Assembly: GCA_964346495.1 (NCBI GenBank)
Contig: CAYFUW010000042.1
Location: 1 to 18,449 of the forward strand
Direction: 5' to 3'
DNA: 18,449 nt
DNA from: JBGZFC01 sp964346495
GTDB taxonomy: Bacteria > Bacteroidota > Bacteroidia > Bacteroidales > Dysgonomonadaceae
In this document: one piece after another, positions 5,695-14,486 of the stretch
Numbering within the stretch: the first letter of the stretch is position 1
Layout: every line of letters starts with the position of its first letter
Notes under the pieces: generated by a model
What the model saw: only the letters and a program-made list of their open reading frames with translations
Told to the model about the DNA's origin: nothing
Database searches by the model: none
Made by a program: the position numbers and the translations under genes

Positions 5695-7614
5695 TCAATT
5701 ATTATCAGGCTTAATACCTATCTCATCATCATTTAGTGTCAAATGCCCCTTGTCTGTTAAAAAACGAATAACCTTGATAACCTTTTCCGAATTAAACTCT
5801 GTGATTGATTTTACCAAATTGTTTACGCGTTGTGTAGATTGTTTGGTTAGTTTGTTATTTAGCTCTTCTTCTATGCTTTTAAACTCAAAATTTGAGAGTC
5901 CTGTTTCGTTCTTTTTCAAGCAGTAATCACACTTTCCACAATCTTTTGTTCTTTGTTCATCGAAATATATAAGAAGTATTCTGCTGCGACATATCTCTTC
6001 GCTCTCAACGTAATGGAGCATATGTTTGATTTTATTCTCGAATCTCTTTTTTCGATTCTCGAAAACCGATTTTGGTATTGTGAAAAAGTTTGAATCCACT
6101 CGTGGTAATGTGAAAGTAATGAAAGGAGTGGTTTTTTGCGGAATATAATTAATAATTCTGCTTTTAGAAAGTTGCACCAGCATCTCATAAACATCATCCT
6201 TGCTACTTCCTATCTGTTTTGCGAGAAGAGATTCATCTATATAAACATTGTCGGAAAAGAGACCTGTATAGTTTCTCAACATTGCATGTATTAAATCATC
6301 CTGTTTTTTATCCAAATGCAAATTGTAAAGTTCGTCTCTGTAAATAAGGAAATTAATACGAGAGCGTGTGTCAACTTCGTTTGTATATTCAATATAGCCT
6401 GTTAAGTCAAGTATTTTTAAAGCGTGGTCAGCTTGTAGGCGTGGGAGTTTAAAGTTGGTACAAAACTCGTACAAATCGAAATCGTATGTTGCTCCCAACC
6501 CAAAACCGACAGCTATCTGATAATAATTGCAAAGAGAGTTATAAGTTTTCAGAATAAACTCTTTTTTAGGGAATGAGTCGCTTATCCGCTTTTTTAGTTT
6601 TGTACTATCGGTTTTAGTGTATAGTACAATAGCGTATGATTGCTCGCCATCTCTTCCGGCTCTTCCTGCTTCCTGATAATACTCCTCGAGTGAATTTGGT
6701 AAATCGGTATGAATAACCAAACGAACATCGGGCTTATCTATTCCCATGCCGAAAGCATTTGTGGATACAATTACTCTGCATTCGTCCTGTTTCCACGCAT
6801 TTTGTTTATATATTTTTTCTTCGTATGATAGTCCTGCATGGAAATAGTCGGCAGATATTTTAGCCTTTTGTAGTGCAACTGCTATCTCTTTTGTCTGTTT
6901 TCTGCTACGAGTATATACAATTGAGCAGCCGTCAACGGAGTTTAATATATGAATAAGTTCACTTACTTTATCTTCGGTAGAGCGTACAACATATGACAGG
7001 TTTTCTCTTTCAAAACTCTTTTTAAAAACATTCTTCTCTTTAAACTGAAGTTTGTCTTGAATATCGGCTACCGTCTCCTTTGTGGCTGTAGCAGTAAGCG
7101 CGAGTACCGGGATATTGGGTAATATTTCTCTTATCCCGGCAATTTTTAGATATGAAGGTCTGAAATCGTAGCCCCATTGCGAAATACAGTGCGACTCATC
7201 AACAACGAGCAGACAAACATTCATCATCTTTAGTCTGATAAGGAATGTTTCTGATGAGAGTCTTTCGGGCGAGACATATAGAAACTTATAGTTGCCGAAA
7301 ATACAGTTTTCGAGAGTCGCAACTATCTCATTTTGAGTCATACCCGAATATATGGCTGCTGCTTTAATTCCTAATGCGCGTAGGTTGTCCACCTGGTCTT
7401 TCATCAAAGCAATAAGGGGTGTTACAACCAGACATATTCCTTCCATTGCCATAGTGGGAACCTGGAATGTCAGCGATTTTCCTCCTCCGGTAGGCATTAG
7501 TCCCAATGTGTCTCTCTTTTCCCACACAGATTGGATAATATCCTCTTGTAGCGGACGAAAGTTGTCGTATCCCCAATACTCCTTTAAAACCTCGTGAAAT
7601 AGTTGCGACGACAT
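5695..7614 (-). CDS. recQ: ATP-dependent DNA helicase RecQ
   Basis: 3'-5' superfamily 2 helicase acting in recombinational repair and processing of stalled forks. The N-terminal helicase core is complete: Q-motif region GYDNFRPLQ (15-23), Walker A TGGGKS (42-47), DESH (139-142), the RecQ aromatic loop QWGYDFRP (146-153), and motif VI QEAGRAGRDG (314-323). The RecQ C-terminal region contains the zinc site C542, C559, C562, C565, so it follows the family's zinc subdomain, but a winged-helix stretch appears before it (about 435-505) rather than only after it. About 70 residues follow the zinc site and I see no HRDC domain, unlike E. coli RecQ. At 639 residues it is close to the family length. 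It starts 24 bases after the recJ stop and is evidently the second gene of a recJ-recQ operon. Confidence 0.93.
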   Translation of the reverse strand: MSSQLFHEVLKEYWGYDNFRPLQEDIIQSVWEKRDTLGLMPTGGGKSLTFQVPTMAMEGICLVVTPLIALMKDQVDNLRALGIKAAAIYSGMTQNEIVATLENCIFGNYKFLYVSPERLSSETFLIRLKMMNVCLLVVDESHCISQWGYDFRPSYLKIAGIREILPNIPVLALTATATKETVADIQDKLQFKEKNVFKKSFERENLSYVVRSTEDKVSELIHILNSVDGCSIVYTRSRKQTKEIAVALQKAKISADYFHAGLSYEEKIYKQNAWKQDECRVIVSTNAFGMGIDKPDVRLVIHTDLPNSLEEYYQEAGRAGRDGEQSYAIVLYTKTDSTKLKKRISDSFPKKEFILKTYNSLCNYYQIAVGFGLGATYDFDLYEFCTNFKLPRLQADHALKILDLTGYIEYTNEVDTRSRINFLIYRDELYNLHLDKKQDDLIHAMLRNYTGLFSDNVYIDESLLAKQIGSSKDDVYEMLVQLSKSRIINYIPQKTTPFITFTLPRVDSNFFTIPKSVFENRKKRFENKIKHMLHYVESEEICRSRILLIYFDEQRTKDCGKCDYCLKKNETGLSNFEFKSIEEELNNKLTKQSTQRVNNLVKSITEFNSEKVIKVIRFLTDKGHLTLNDDEIGIKPDNN

Positions 7615-7638
7615 AAGTTTAAGAGAATAATTAAAGAG

Positions 7639-9354
7639 TTACGTTTTTATGTCTTTAATCATTAGTTGAGTAAACGAAACCGAACCGTGTCTGTTCTCTT
7701 CTATAGTGTAGCAAATGTCAAAAGGTTCTTTGCTTTTTATGCTTTTGAAGTGTTCATCGGAATTAAATGCAATTCCTTGCATAGGTTCAGTTACGGTATT
7801 ATCTGTAAGTTCGAATTTAATGTGTCGAAATCCTTTGCCAACCAATTTGCTACCACCGGAATCGAGAACATTTTTTGTAATAAAAACAGGGTTCTCATTT
7901 TCAGGACCAAATGGACTAAAAAGTTCTAAATCTTTTACTAAGTCTTTAGTAATATCACTAAAAGAAAGTTCGGCATCTATTGTTAGCTGTGGCTCCATGT
8001 CGCTATCGTCCATTTCGAAAGAAGAAATTGATTGAAAACGACGTTTAAATTCTTCGTAGTTCTCTTTTTTTAATGTGAGTCCTGCAGCATGAGTGTGACC
8101 TCCAAAGTCTTCTAAAAGATCCTTGCATGCCTCCATAGCATTCAGAACATCAAAGCCTTTTACTGAACGAGTCGAGCCGGATATCATGTCGCCCGATTTA
8201 GTTAAAATTACCGCAGGTCGGTTGTATCTCTCGGTAATACGTGATGCAACAATTCCTATAATACCTTTATGCCACGATTCATTATAGAGAATAATGACCT
8301 TTTGTTTCGCAATATCTAAATTGTTCTCGATAAAATCTATTGCCTCCTCGGTAGTTCGTTTGTCTAATTGGCGTCTGTTTTCGTTGTATTTGTCAATGTT
8401 CTTGGCTTTTATCCTTGCTTGTGTAATATTGTTTGCAAGCATTAGGTCAACAGCCTCTTTGCCGTTCATCATTCGTCCGGAAGCATTTATTCTCGGACCA
8501 ATTTTAAAAGTAATGTCATTTACCGTAATCTCTTTTTTGCCAAGTCCACAGATGTCAATTATTCCTCTTAGTCCGAAAGTTGGATTGGAATTTAACTGTT
8601 TCAGTCCAAAATGCATCAATGTGCGATTCTCTCCTGTAATCGGCACGATGTCAGCAGCGATACTAACAGCGACCATGTCGAGCAGTGGCTCAATTTCTGA
8701 AAATGGGAAGTCGTTTTGAATTGAGAATGCATGAACAAGCTTAAACCCTACACCACAACCCGATAGCTCATCATACGGGTATTTTGAGTCTGCTCTTTTG
8801 GCATCAATCACAGCAACAGCATCTGGTAACTCTTCATCAGGAATGTGGTGGTCGCAAATGATAAAATCTATGCCAAGTTCCTTGGCATAAGCTACTTTTT
8901 GTATAGCTTTAATCCCACAATCGAGAGCGATTATGAGCTTTACACCGGTTTCAACAGCGTAATCGACTCCCTGTTTTGATATTCCGGAACCTTCGTCATC
9001 GCGGTCGGGAATATAATAGTCGATATTGCTGGTAATTTTTCTTAAAAATTTGTACACTAACGCAACCGCAGTAGTACCATCTACATCATAATCACCATAT
9101 ATTAGGATACGCTCTTTATTTCCTAAGGCTTTTTCAATTCGTCTGATAGCTTTATCCATGTCGGGCAAAAGAAATGGATCGTGTAAGTCTTCTAAGCTGG
9201 GATTTAGAAACTTATTTGCCTCTTCTAGCGTGGAAATACCCCTTTTTAATAACAGTTCCACCAATATGGGATTAATTTTTAGTTGTTTTGTTAGCTCATC
9301 TTTTTTTTCTTTTTCCTCCTGTGTAAGTGTTTGAAAATTCCATTTATAAGTCAT
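7639..9354 (-). CDS. recJ: Single-stranded-DNA-specific 5'-3' exonuclease RecJ
   Basis: DHH-superfamily exonuclease that degrades 5'-ended single strands in RecF-pathway recombination, mismatch repair and base excision repair. Motifs appear in order: DYDVDG (88-93), DCG (145-147), DHH (168-170), SGCGVGFKL (198-206), ADIVPITGENR (234-244), GPRINASGRM (286-295), and the DHHA1-domain motifs WHKGIIGIVASRI (361-373) and GGHTHAAG (418-425). The last about 110 residues form the OB-like domain. The length of 571 residues is typical. The start ATG is followed by an N terminus like other RecJ proteins. recQ follows 24 bases downstream: RecQ unwinds while RecJ digests the freed 5' strand. A TATTTTTG box (9396-9389) about 35 bases upstream could be the promoter. 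Confidence 0.95.
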   Translation of the reverse strand: MTYKWNFQTLTQEEKEKKDELTKQLKINPILVELLLKRGISTLEEANKFLNPSLEDLHDPFLLPDMDKAIRRIEKALGNKERILIYGDYDVDGTTAVALVYKFLRKITSNIDYYIPDRDDEGSGISKQGVDYAVETGVKLIIALDCGIKAIQKVAYAKELGIDFIICDHHIPDEELPDAVAVIDAKRADSKYPYDELSGCGVGFKLVHAFSIQNDFPFSEIEPLLDMVAVSIAADIVPITGENRTLMHFGLKQLNSNPTFGLRGIIDICGLGKKEITVNDITFKIGPRINASGRMMNGKEAVDLMLANNITQARIKAKNIDKYNENRRQLDKRTTEEAIDFIENNLDIAKQKVIILYNESWHKGIIGIVASRITERYNRPAVILTKSGDMISGSTRSVKGFDVLNAMEACKDLLEDFGGHTHAAGLTLKKENYEEFKRRFQSISSFEMDDSDMEPQLTIDAELSFSDITKDLVKDLELFSPFGPENENPVFITKNVLDSGGSKLVGKGFRHIKFELTDNTVTEPMQGIAFNSDEHFKSIKSKEPFDICYTIEENRHGSVSFTQLMIKDIKT

Positions 9355-9386
9355 TATGTTGTTTATTTTTCTTTTCTATCTTGAGT

Positions 9387-9484
9387 CCCAAAAATATTGG
9401 GGTATTAGCAATTCACATTGCTAACAGGGGGAGTGTTTTTGTGCCAAATTGCATAATTAATGGAGCAATTGCATTTAAACTCCC
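9387..9484. repeat. Cluster of three inverted repeats upstream of recJ
   Basis: CCCAA/TTGGG (9387-9391 and 9397-9401) has a 5-base loop and overlaps the candidate recJ -7 box. TTAGCAAT/ATTGCTAA (9405-9412 and 9417-9424) is a perfect 8-bp stem with loop TCAC. A larger imperfect hairpin runs from GGGAG (9429-9433) to CTCCC (9480-9484), with AATTGCAT inside each arm. The rest of the 370-base gap between recJ and mnmA (9485-9724) is A/T-rich and holds only the mnmA promoter and Shine-Dalgarno. No ORF or known RNA family is recognised here. Confidence 0.6.
9389..9396 (-). promoter_or_regulatory. Candidate recJ promoter, -7 box
   Basis: On the minus strand TATTTTTG fits TAnnTTTG and would give a leader of about 28 nt for recJ. 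There is no TTG at the expected -33 distance. A second minus-strand TATTTTTG lies at 9609-9602 and would give a leader of about 240 nt that includes the inverted repeats. Confidence 0.45.
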
Positions 9485-9666
9485 TTCAAACTTAGTCTAA
9501 GAATGTAAAGGTAATACTATTTTTTCTGTAATAGAAGATTTCTCTCAATATATTTTATTAATTAAATTAAAAATCTGTTTTTCATAATAGAAATAATATG
9601 GCAAAAATAATATTGGGTTTATGGCTAATTCCGTTGTTCTATTTTTCTTAAATCGATTCTTATTAT

Positions 9667-9674
9667 TAACTTTG
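9667..9674 (+). promoter_or_regulatory. mnmA promoter, -7 box
   Basis: TAACTTTG matches TAnnTTTG and would give a leader of about 45 nt. The -33 region is T-rich without a well-placed TTG. Confidence 0.6.
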
Positions 9675-9724
9675 CGACTTGTAATAATAAACGATTTTCA
9701 ATCTCAAAATAAGGAGAAAATAGG

Positions 9725-10789
9725 ATGAAAATTGCAGCACTTGTTTCGGGTGGAGTAGATAGTTCGGTTGTGGTTCATCAGTTGAAAGAGATGGGCTATG
9801 ACCCTGATATTTTTTATATCAAAATAGGCATGGAAGACGAAGATGGTTATATCGATTGTCCGGCTGAAGAAGATATAGAGATAGTTACGTACATAGCGAA
9901 AAAATATGGCTGTCGTATGGAAGTGGTTTCGTTGCATGAAGAGTATTGGGAAAATGTTGTTAAATATACTGTAGATTCTGTGAAACGTGGCTTGACTCCC
10001 AATCCCGATATGATGTGCAACAAACTTATTAAATTCGGGGCTTTTGAGCAAAAGTGGGGGCATGAATTCGATTATATTGCTACCGGACACTACGCTACAA
10101 CAACCGAAAAAGATGATTTGAAGTGGCTCTCCACCGCTAAAGATCACGTAAAAGACCAGACTTATTTTTTGGGACAAATAAATTATCTGCAAATCTCAAA
10201 ACTTATGTTTCCTATTGGAGACTTGTTGAAAAGTGAAGTGCGAGCCATTGCAGCAGAACAGAAATTGCCGTCAGCGCAAAGAAAAGATAGTCAGGGAATC
10301 TGTTTTTTAGGAAAAATAAATTACAACGATTTCATAGAGCGTTATCTCGGTAGAAAAGAGGGGTTGATAGTGGAGTTAGAAACCGGAAATATAATTGGTA
10401 AGCATCACGGATACTGGTTTCATACTATTGGTCAACGTAAAGGACTTGGCTTAAGTGGCGGACCATGGTTTGTAATAAAAAAAGATATAAACAGAAATAT
10501 TATTTATGTTTCCAAAGGCTATGATACCAAGCATCAATATGGTAATACAATAAATTTGCAAGGCTTCAATTTTATCACTAAAGATATATGGGGCGATTTT
10601 GAAGAGGAGAAAGATATTTCGTTTAAAATCAGACATACTCCTGAGTTTACAAAGGGTAAAATAACGAAGATAGGCGATTTGTATCGTATCCAGTCCGACG
10701 AAGAGGTGCAAGGAATTGCATCGGGACAATTTGGGGTGGTTTATGATACTGAAAACAGATTGTGTCTAGGTAGTGGAGTGATTGTATAA
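9725..10789 (+). CDS. mnmA: tRNA-specific 2-thiouridylase MnmA
   Basis: ATP-dependent enzyme that forms 2-thiouridine at position 34 of tRNAs for Lys, Glu and Gln, using persulfide sulfur. The PP-loop SGGVDSS is at residues 8-14. The nucleophile C98 lies in TPNPDMMCNK and the persulfide-carrying C193 in KDSQGICFLG. The motif ATGHYA (119-124) and KDQTYFLGQ (143-151) are also present. The C-terminal half holds the family's beta-barrel (GQRKGLGLSGG near 236). At 354 residues it has normal length. The start is supported by AAGGAG at 9711-9716, eight bases ahead of the ATG, which is uncommon in this phylum. The TRIC-family gene follows 53 bases later on the same strand. Confidence 0.93.
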   Translation: MKIAALVSGGVDSSVVVHQLKEMGYDPDIFYIKIGMEDEDGYIDCPAEEDIEIVTYIAKKYGCRMEVVSLHEEYWENVVKYTVDSVKRGLTPNPDMMCNKLIKFGAFEQKWGHEFDYIATGHYATTTEKDDLKWLSTAKDHVKDQTYFLGQINYLQISKLMFPIGDLLKSEVRAIAAEQKLPSAQRKDSQGICFLGKINYNDFIERYLGRKEGLIVELETGNIIGKHHGYWFHTIGQRKGLGLSGGPWFVIKKDINRNIIYVSKGYDTKHQYGNTINLQGFNFITKDIWGDFEEEKDISFKIRHTPEFTKGKITKIGDLYRIQSDEEVQGIASGQFGVVYDTENRLCLGSGVIV

Positions 10790-10842
10790 AGTACAGAATT
10801 CAAAAAAAATATATATATTTAATTTTTTTTGTTTTAATAGAA

Positions 10843-11502
10843 ATGGAAATAATAGACAGTATTAGAGCAGTAATAGACACTATCAGATTTGTAGATGTGA
10901 TAGAGTTTGTTGGTACTTTTGCTTTTGCCGTAAGTGGAATCAGATTGGCTGCAGCCAAACAGTTTGATTTGTTTGGTGCATTGATTATAGGTTTCGTAAC
11001 GGCAATTGGCGGTGGAACATTGCGTGACCTTTTCCTGGGGATAGTACCATTCTGGATGAGGATGCCTATTTATATTTGGACAACATTGGCTGCATTGGTT
11101 TACGTAGCGGTTTTTCAAAAGCAGCTGGTGAAATTAAAAAACACAATGTTTTTGTTTGACAGTATTGGTTTAGGACTTTTTGTTGTGGTGGGGGTTGAAA
11201 AAACTCTTTCGTTCGGTTTTGAACCTTGGGTCGCAGTAGCAATGGGTACAATTACAGGTTCGTTTGGTGGAATGATGCGCGATGTGCTTATTAACGAAAT
11301 TCCGCTTATTTTCAGAAGAGAGATATATGCATTGGCATGTATTATCGGAGGTGTATTGTTTACAATACTTTATGCTCTCAATGTGAATATGGTGGTGAAC
11401 GAACTGCTAACGGCGGGAATTGTAATAGTAATTCGTATTTTAGCTGTTAAGTTTCATTGGCATCTGCCTATTTTGAAGGTAAACCAAAATGCTGGGAAAT
11501 GA
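10843..11502 (+). CDS. TRIC/UPF0126-family membrane protein (YicG-like)
   Basis: Inner-membrane protein of the prokaryotic TRIC (trimeric intracellular cation channel) family, also catalogued as UPF0126 or 'glycine transporter' domain. The 219 residues form about seven helices built from an internal duplication. The first half carries GGGTLRD at 56-62 and the second GGMMRD at 142-147, the family's paired glycine-rich, Arg-Asp signatures. The duplication, length and helix pattern fit well. Related bacterial proteins have been shown to form potassium-permeable trimers, but the physiological role in this organism cannot be read from the sequence. The gene lies 53 bases after mnmA with no terminator in the A/T-rich gap, so it may be transcribed from the mnmA promoter. 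The C-terminal tail past about 205 is hydrophilic. Confidence 0.88.
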   Translation: MEIIDSIRAVIDTIRFVDVIEFVGTFAFAVSGIRLAAAKQFDLFGALIIGFVTAIGGGTLRDLFLGIVPFWMRMPIYIWTTLAALVYVAVFQKQLVKLKNTMFLFDSIGLGLFVVVGVEKTLSFGFEPWVAVAMGTITGSFGGMMRDVLINEIPLIFRREIYALACIIGGVLFTILYALNVNMVVNELLTAGIVIVIRILAVKFHWHLPILKVNQNAGK

Positions 11503-11618
11503 CGTGTTGAAATAATGTTTTACTATCTGTTTTCTCTTTCAACAATAAATATTCATTACAAAAAGCACAATTAAAGAAAAATTTCTGTAAATAATTCTTT
11601 TTTGATGTTTAAAAGTAC

Positions 11619-11626
11619 TATTTTTG
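11619..11626 (+). promoter_or_regulatory. Candidate sdhCAB promoter, -7 box
   Basis: TATTTTTG fits TAnnTTTG about 100 bases before the sdhC ATG. The nearest TTG (11602-11604) is only 14 bases upstream, shorter than usual. The predicted leader of about 95 nt contains only short weak inverted repeats. The remainder of 11503-11727 shows a distant GTTGAAA/TTTCAAC pair (11506-11512, 11537-11543) but no convincing terminator for the preceding gene. Confidence 0.5.
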
Positions 11627-11727
11627 TACGCATCTATACAGAACAAACGTTTTGTACTGGATTTATTCAGTATTTATTTCGACTGGAAAATTAAAACAAC
11701 AATTATAATTAACTAAAAAAGAACTTT

Positions 11728-12414
11728 ATGAGTTGGCTAATTAAATCTTCTATTGGGCGAAAACTAATCATGAGTATTTCAGGTCTGTTTTTCGTCTTGT
11801 TTTTGCTGTTTCACAGCTTGATGAATTTTGTGGTTATCTTCTCGGAGGAGGCATATAACGCTATCTGTGCCTTTTTGGGAGCAAATTGGTACGCACTGAT
11901 TGGTACAGGAGTGATTGCAATAGGTTTCGTAGTGCATATTCTATATGCATCAATACTAACTTTGCAAAACCAAAAAGCACGCGGTACCGATAGATACGCA
12001 GTGACTAAACCACAAAAAGATGTAACTTGGGCATCAAAAAACATGTATGTTTTAGGTGCTATTGTTTTGGGATTTTTGGCATTACACCTAATCCATTTCT
12101 GGTCGAAAATGCAGTTAGTGGAAATTATGCATGGACACGATTATGCAGCTGCAGGTTATCATAACCCACAAGACGGAGCATTTTTTATCCGTGAGCTATT
12201 CACTCAACCAATTTATAGTATTATCTATATTGTGTGGATTGCAGCATTATGGTTCCACTTAACACACGGTTTTTGGAGTGCTATGCAGTCAGTTGGTTGG
12301 AGCAATACTGTTTGGTTGCCACGACTAAAACGTGCATCTTATGTTGTTGCTACCATCATTTGTTTGATGTTCATAGCTGTTCCACTGTATTACCTTTTTG
12401 GTTTTGGAGGTTAA
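11728..12414 (+). CDS. sdhC: Succinate dehydrogenase/fumarate reductase cytochrome b subunit
   Basis: Membrane anchor of the succinate:menaquinone oxidoreductase or fumarate reductase complex. It carries two b haems and the quinone site. The 228-residue protein has five membrane helices (about 12-37, 55-79, 105-127, 160-180, 203-226), the pattern of single-subunit type B anchors rather than the separate SdhC and SdhD of E. coli. Candidate haem ligands are H29, H70, H120 or H123, and H177 or H180, spread over four helices as in the Wolinella-type enzyme. It is the first gene of an sdhC-sdhA-sdhB operon. The direction of reaction in vivo (succinate oxidation or fumarate respiration) cannot be decided from sequence. 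Confidence 0.93.
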   Translation: MSWLIKSSIGRKLIMSISGLFFVLFLLFHSLMNFVVIFSEEAYNAICAFLGANWYALIGTGVIAIGFVVHILYASILTLQNQKARGTDRYAVTKPQKDVTWASKNMYVLGAIVLGFLALHLIHFWSKMQLVEIMHGHDYAAAGYHNPQDGAFFIRELFTQPIYSIIYIVWIAALWFHLTHGFWSAMQSVGWSNTVWLPRLKRASYVVATIICLMFIAVPLYYLFGFGG

Positions 12415-12442
12415 TTTCACCAATTAAAAATTAGAAAATATT

Positions 12443-14446
12443 ATGACAAATAAAAAAGATGAAACTGCACAAGTAGAAAATAAAACTACTTCAACAGACA
12501 ATATAATGAGATTTGATGCAAAAATACCAAAAGGTCCTCTTGCTGAAAAATGGTCACACTATAAAGCAACACAGAAATTGGTAAATCCTGCCAACAAACG
12601 TCGTCTCGATGTTATTGTTGTAGGAACAGGATTGGCCGGTGCTTCTGCAGCAGCTACACTCGGTGAACTTGGATTTAATGTATATAATTTCTGTATTCAA
12701 GACTCACCTCGTCGTGCGCACTCTATTGCTGCTCAAGGTGGTGTGAACGCGGCTAAGAACTATCAAAACGATGGCGACTCTATCTATCGTTTGTTCTATG
12801 ATACAATTAAAGGTGGTGACTATCGTGCACGTGAAGCAAACGTTTATCGTTTGGCTGAAGTTTCTAACGAAATCATCGACCAATGCGTAGCTCAAGGTGT
12901 TCCCTTTGCACGTGAATATGGTGGCTTGCTTGCTAACCGTTCTTTCGGTGGTGCGCAAGTATCGAGAACTTTTTACGCTCGCGGACAAACCGGTCAGCAA
13001 TTGTTACTTGGTGCATATAGCGCACTTAGCCGTGCTGTTAACAGAGGTCAGGTAAAACTATATACCCGCTACGAAATGGTTGATTTGGTAGTTATTGATG
13101 GTCGCGCTCGCGGTATCATAGCACGCAACCTTGTTACTGGAAAATTGGAAAGATTTGCAGCTCACGCAGTTGTAATTGCTACAGGTGGTTATGGAAACGC
13201 GTTTTTCCTTTCATCAAATGCTATGGAATGTAACGGTTCTGCAGCTTGGCAATGCTACAAAAAAGGAGCTTATTTCGGAAACCCATGTATGGCGCAAATT
13301 CACCCGACATGTATTCCGGTTCACGGCGAATTCCAATCAAAACTTACATTGATGTCAGAGTCGTTGCGTAACGATGGACGTATTTGGGTTCCAAAGAAAA
13401 AAGAAGATGCTGTGGCTATTCGCGAAGGTAAACTAAAACCAACACAAATTAAAGAAGAAGATCGCGACTACTACCTAGAACGTCGTTATCCTGCTTTCGG
13501 TAACCTTGTACCACGTGACGTTGCTTCACGCGCAGCTAAAGAGCGTTGTGATGCGGGTTATGGTGTTGGAACTACCGGATTGGCAGTTTATCTAGACTTT
13601 GCAGATGCTATCAATCGTCTTGGTAGAGATGTAGTTGAGGCACGTTATGGGAACTTATTCCAAATGTATGAGAAAATCGTTAACGACAATCCATACGAAA
13701 CTCCGATGATGATATTCCCGGCAATCCACTACACAATGGGCGGAATTTGGGTTGACTACGAATTGATGTCAACTATACCCGGATTGTTCGCTATTGGTGA
13801 GGCTAACTTCTCAGACCACGGAGCTAACCGCTTAGGAGCATCGGCACTTATGCAAGGATTGGCTGACGGATATTTTATCCTTCCTTATACAATTCAAAAC
13901 TATTTGTCAGACCAGATTTCTGTTGGTCATTTCACAACTGATCATCCGGAGTTTGACAAAGCAGAAAAAGCTATCAAAGATCGTATCGATCGTTTAATGA
14001 ACATTAAAGGAACTCATTCGGTTGACAGTATCCACAAAAAATTAGGTCATGTAATGTGGGAATATGTTGGAATGGGACGCGATGCCGAAGGTTTGAAAAA
14101 AGGTATCGAATTGTTGAAAGAGGTGAAGAAAGACTTTTGGTCAAATGTTCGCATCCCCGGTGAAGGTGATGACTTGAACGTTGAGCTAGAAAAAGCACTT
14201 CGTTTGGCAGACTTTATCGAAATTGGTGAGCTTATGGCTCATGATGCTCTCGATAGAGAAGAATCTTGTGGTGGACACTTCCGTATTGAACACCAAACAG
14301 AAGAAGGTGATACACTACGTGATGATGAGAACTTTGCATACGTTTCATGCTGGGAGTACAAAGGAGAAGATAAAGCTCCGGTTATGTACAAAGAACCGCT
14401 CGACTATGAATTTGTTGTTCGTGAACAAAGAAACTACAAGTCATAA
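12443..14446 (+). CDS. sdhA: Succinate dehydrogenase/fumarate reductase flavoprotein subunit
   Basis: Catalytic subunit that interconverts succinate and fumarate on covalently bound FAD. After a polar N-terminal stretch of about 50 residues, the FAD fold has GTGLAG at 61-66. The flavinylation histidine is H93 in RRAHSIAAQGGVNAA. Substrate-site motifs include QIHPTC (285-290) and VPRDVASR with R358 as the likely catalytic arginine. The C-terminal FAD segment contains GEANFSDHGANRLGASALM. At 667 residues it is longer than E. coli SdhA (about 590), in keeping with type B enzymes. It lies 28 bases after sdhC and 40 before sdhB. Confidence 0.96.
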   Translation: MTNKKDETAQVENKTTSTDNIMRFDAKIPKGPLAEKWSHYKATQKLVNPANKRRLDVIVVGTGLAGASAAATLGELGFNVYNFCIQDSPRRAHSIAAQGGVNAAKNYQNDGDSIYRLFYDTIKGGDYRAREANVYRLAEVSNEIIDQCVAQGVPFAREYGGLLANRSFGGAQVSRTFYARGQTGQQLLLGAYSALSRAVNRGQVKLYTRYEMVDLVVIDGRARGIIARNLVTGKLERFAAHAVVIATGGYGNAFFLSSNAMECNGSAAWQCYKKGAYFGNPCMAQIHPTCIPVHGEFQSKLTLMSESLRNDGRIWVPKKKEDAVAIREGKLKPTQIKEEDRDYYLERRYPAFGNLVPRDVASRAAKERCDAGYGVGTTGLAVYLDFADAINRLGRDVVEARYGNLFQMYEKIVNDNPYETPMMIFPAIHYTMGGIWVDYELMSTIPGLFAIGEANFSDHGANRLGASALMQGLADGYFILPYTIQNYLSDQISVGHFTTDHPEFDKAEKAIKDRIDRLMNIKGTHSVDSIHKKLGHVMWEYVGMGRDAEGLKKGIELLKEVKKDFWSNVRIPGEGDDLNVELEKALRLADFIEIGELMAHDALDREESCGGHFRIEHQTEEGDTLRDDENFAYVSCWEYKGEDKAPVMYKEPLDYEFVVREQRNYKS

Positions 14447-14486
14447 AAGGAGAAGCAAATTAATTAACGAGTAAAACAAAAATCTT

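Noticed and set aside
5624..5926. Plus-strand open frame of 100 codons starting inside the tRNA-Arg gene
   Set aside because: It overlaps the tRNA, its terminator and the 3' end of recQ in antisense, and the peptide has no recognisable pattern.
8294..8719. Plus-strand open frame of 141 codons
   Set aside because: Antisense to the core of recJ with no promoter or family features; a shadow frame.
9704..10192. Minus-strand open frame of 162 codons over mnmA
   Set aside because: Antisense to the PP-loop and nucleophile region of mnmA, runs over the mnmA start, and shows no domain.
10801..10842. Promoter for the TRIC-family gene in the A/T-rich gap after mnmA
   Set aside because: The ATATATAT and T-run sequence contains no TAnnTTTG match, so a promoter call is not supported.
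11627..11727. Structured leader or riboswitch before sdhC
   Set aside because: Only 4- to 5-bp inverted repeats are visible, no more than expected in A/T-rich DNA.
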